Source: CAYOHP01 sp964403795 [NCBI: uncultured bacterium] (lineage in GTDB: Bacteria; Muiribacteriota; UBA6191; CAZXTJ01). From it: a stretch of DNA of 7,254 bases. The stretch covers positions 1 to 7,254 of the forward strand of contig CAYOHP010000038.1 in NCBI GenBank assembly GCA_964403795.1, written 5' to 3'. Under the pieces are notes generated by a model that was not told where the DNA came from, made no database searches, and saw nothing but the letters and a program-made list of their open reading frames with translations. This document shows positions 6,579 through 7,254 of this stretch, in pieces. How positions within the stretch are numbered: position 1 is the stretch's first letter; each line of letters opens with the position of its first letter. Position numbers and translations under genes: made by a program.

Positions 6579-6582
6579 CCCG

Positions 6583-7137
6583 GTGACCGACGAGGAGAGG
6601 ATCCGGAGGGTCGTCGCCGGTGACCCCTCGGCCTTCGGCCCCCTGGTCGAGGCGAACCAGGGCCTCGTCTACGGCTACCTGCGCCGGCGCGGCCTGGATT
6701 CCGACGAGGCCCACGACCTCATGCAGGAGACCTTCCTCCGGGCCATGAACTCTCTCGCCACCCTGAGGGAGCCGGCCGCCTTCAAGGGCTGGCTCATGCG
6801 GATCGCCCACAACGAGCTGTTGAAGCACGTCCGGGGCCGCAAGGAGTCGGCGGCCGATCTCTCGAGCGAGGAGTCCCAGGCCCTGCTCGCCAGGGGTTCG
6901 GAGGCCCTCGAGAGCATGGACCCGAGCGAGTTCGCCGGCAAGCACCTCGACGCCCAGCGGCTCCTCGGGGGACTCGACCGGCTGCCCGCCATCTACAAGG
7001 AGAGCCTGCTGCTCCGCTACCAGGCCGGGCTCGCCATCAAGGACGTGGCCCAGACCCTGGGGATCACGCTCGAGAATGCCAAGTTCCGGATCCACCACGG
7101 CCTGAAGCTGCTGCGGGCCATCCTGGTGACCGCCTAG
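6583..7137 (+). CDS. RNA polymerase sigma factor, ECF (sigma-70) family
   Basis: Product of 184 residues, the normal size for an extracytoplasmic-function sigma factor, which directs core RNA polymerase to a limited promoter set. Sigma-2 spans about 5-85: GLVYGYLRRRG begins at about residue 27, the core-binding segment with DLMQETFLRA at 45-54, then FKGWLMRIAHNELLKHVRGRK. A charged linker of about 35 residues (about 86-120) follows. Sigma-4 occupies about 122-182 with LPAIYKESLLLRYQAG and a helix-turn-helix from about 150 (AIKDVAQTLGITLENAK, then FRIHHGLKLLR), which would read the -35 element. No C-terminal extension is present. No anti-sigma gene is seen: the next gene is convergent and a terminator follows 6 nt after the stop. 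I cannot assign an ECF subgroup or target promoters. The first codon is GTG with AGGAGG upstream. Confidence 0.92.
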   Translation: MTDEERIRRVVAGDPSAFGPLVEANQGLVYGYLRRRGLDSDEAHDLMQETFLRAMNSLATLREPAAFKGWLMRIAHNELLKHVRGRKESAADLSSEESQALLARGSEALESMDPSEFAGKHLDAQRLLGGLDRLPAIYKESLLLRYQAGLAIKDVAQTLGITLENAKFRIHHGLKLLRAILVTA

Positions 7138-7143
7138 GGCTGC

Positions 7144-7189
7144 CCGTCTGGACGGGACCCAACGGGGACCCGTCCAGACGGATCCTTTC
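7144..7189 (+). terminator. Intrinsic-type terminator after the sigma gene
   Basis: CCGTCTGGACGGG (7144-7156) and CCCGTCCAGACGG (7169-7181) form a perfect 13-bp stem. The 12-nt interval can pair further: after an A-A mismatch, CCC (7158-7160) faces GGG (7165-7167) around an AACG tetraloop. TCCTTTC follows at 7183-7189, a weak but real pyrimidine tract in the plus direction. It starts 6 nt after the sigma stop codon. The minus-strand gene ends at 7188, so the hairpin may also end that transcript, although no T-run follows on that side. Confidence 0.85.
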
Positions 7190-7254
7190 ACACCATGCGG
7201 CGCACCCGCTCCAGCCACCACTTGGCGTCGCTCTCGAGCCAACCCGAGTTCCGC
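7188..7254 (-). CDS. C-terminal end of an unidentified minus-strand gene (partial)
   Basis: On the minus strand, codons running from 7253 to the TGA at 7188-7190 encode RNSGWLESDAKWWLERVRRM plus a final V. Twenty of these 21 codons end in G or C, whereas the competing minus-strand frame has many A or T third positions; in DNA of this composition that is good evidence of real coding. The tail is amphipathic and rich in Trp, Arg and Glu, and would suit a helix. The gene continues beyond the window edge and I do not recognise the family. It converges on the sigma gene, with the hairpin terminator between them. Confidence 0.6.
   Translation of the reverse strand, partial: RNSGWLESDAKWWLERVRRMV

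Larger units (their letters stand above)
6460..6582. promoter_or_regulatory. Divergent promoter region, pepN / ECF sigma gene
   Basis: This 123-bp stretch separates two gene starts that point away from each other, so it should hold both promoters. On the minus strand there is TACAGT (6489-6484), then GGGGGGAG and GTG 6459. On the plus strand there is TACGCT (6552-6557), then AGGAGG and GTG 6583. Between them lie an imperfect inverted repeat (6487-6510) and a purine-rich stretch with GAGCGG-AGC-GAGCGG and seven consecutive Gs (6513-6532). No clear -35 hexamers are seen for either side. Confidence 0.6.

Noticed and set aside
5059-6582. Long plus-strand frame leading into the sigma factor
   Set aside because: It is antisense to pepN and of low-complexity Gly/Pro/Arg/Val composition. 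The sigma family homology begins right at GTG 6583, behind an AGGAGG.

Overview
The window is very GC-rich (about 70% by eye) bacterial chromosomal DNA, tightly packed, with G or C at most third codon positions. The best clue to the host is the valyl-tRNA synthetase. It is much larger than the usual bacterial enzyme, and the wording around its KMSKS loop plus an extra insert just after it resemble ValRS of Planctomycetota and related lineages as I remember them. I offer that as a moderate-confidence guess. The M1 aminopeptidase is of the cytosolic Streptomyces lividans type, which occurs in many phyla and does not decide the question.

Layout: 1-245 is a non-coding leader containing an exact 43-bp repeat (two copies, period 95 bp), each copy carrying a GC-rich hairpin. 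valS (270-3542, +) follows, and an acylphosphatase gene (3545-3826, +) starts 2 nt after it, so the two look like one translationally coupled unit. An 80-bp gap between convergent genes (3827-3906) holds a third, diverged copy of the same hairpin repeat. pepN (6459-3907, -) reads toward this gap. A 123-bp divergent intergenic region (6460-6582) separates pepN from an ECF-type RNA polymerase sigma factor gene (6583-7137, +). A strong 13-bp hairpin followed by a short pyrimidine tract closes the sigma gene. The last 67 bases carry the C-terminal end of another minus-strand gene cut by the window edge.

Functionally this is mostly housekeeping: charging tRNA-Val, acyl-phosphate hydrolysis and peptide turnover, next to one regulatory gene. 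I see no defence system, CRISPR array, transposon, tRNA or rRNA. The points worth a second look are small: an eroded zinc-ribbon-like insert and two other enlargements in ValRS, a dispersed intergenic hairpin repeat whose stem is kept while its loop varies, a TACNNT box at nearly the same distance before three starts, an inverted repeat in the divergent promoter region, and an ECF sigma gene with no adjacent anti-sigma gene in view.
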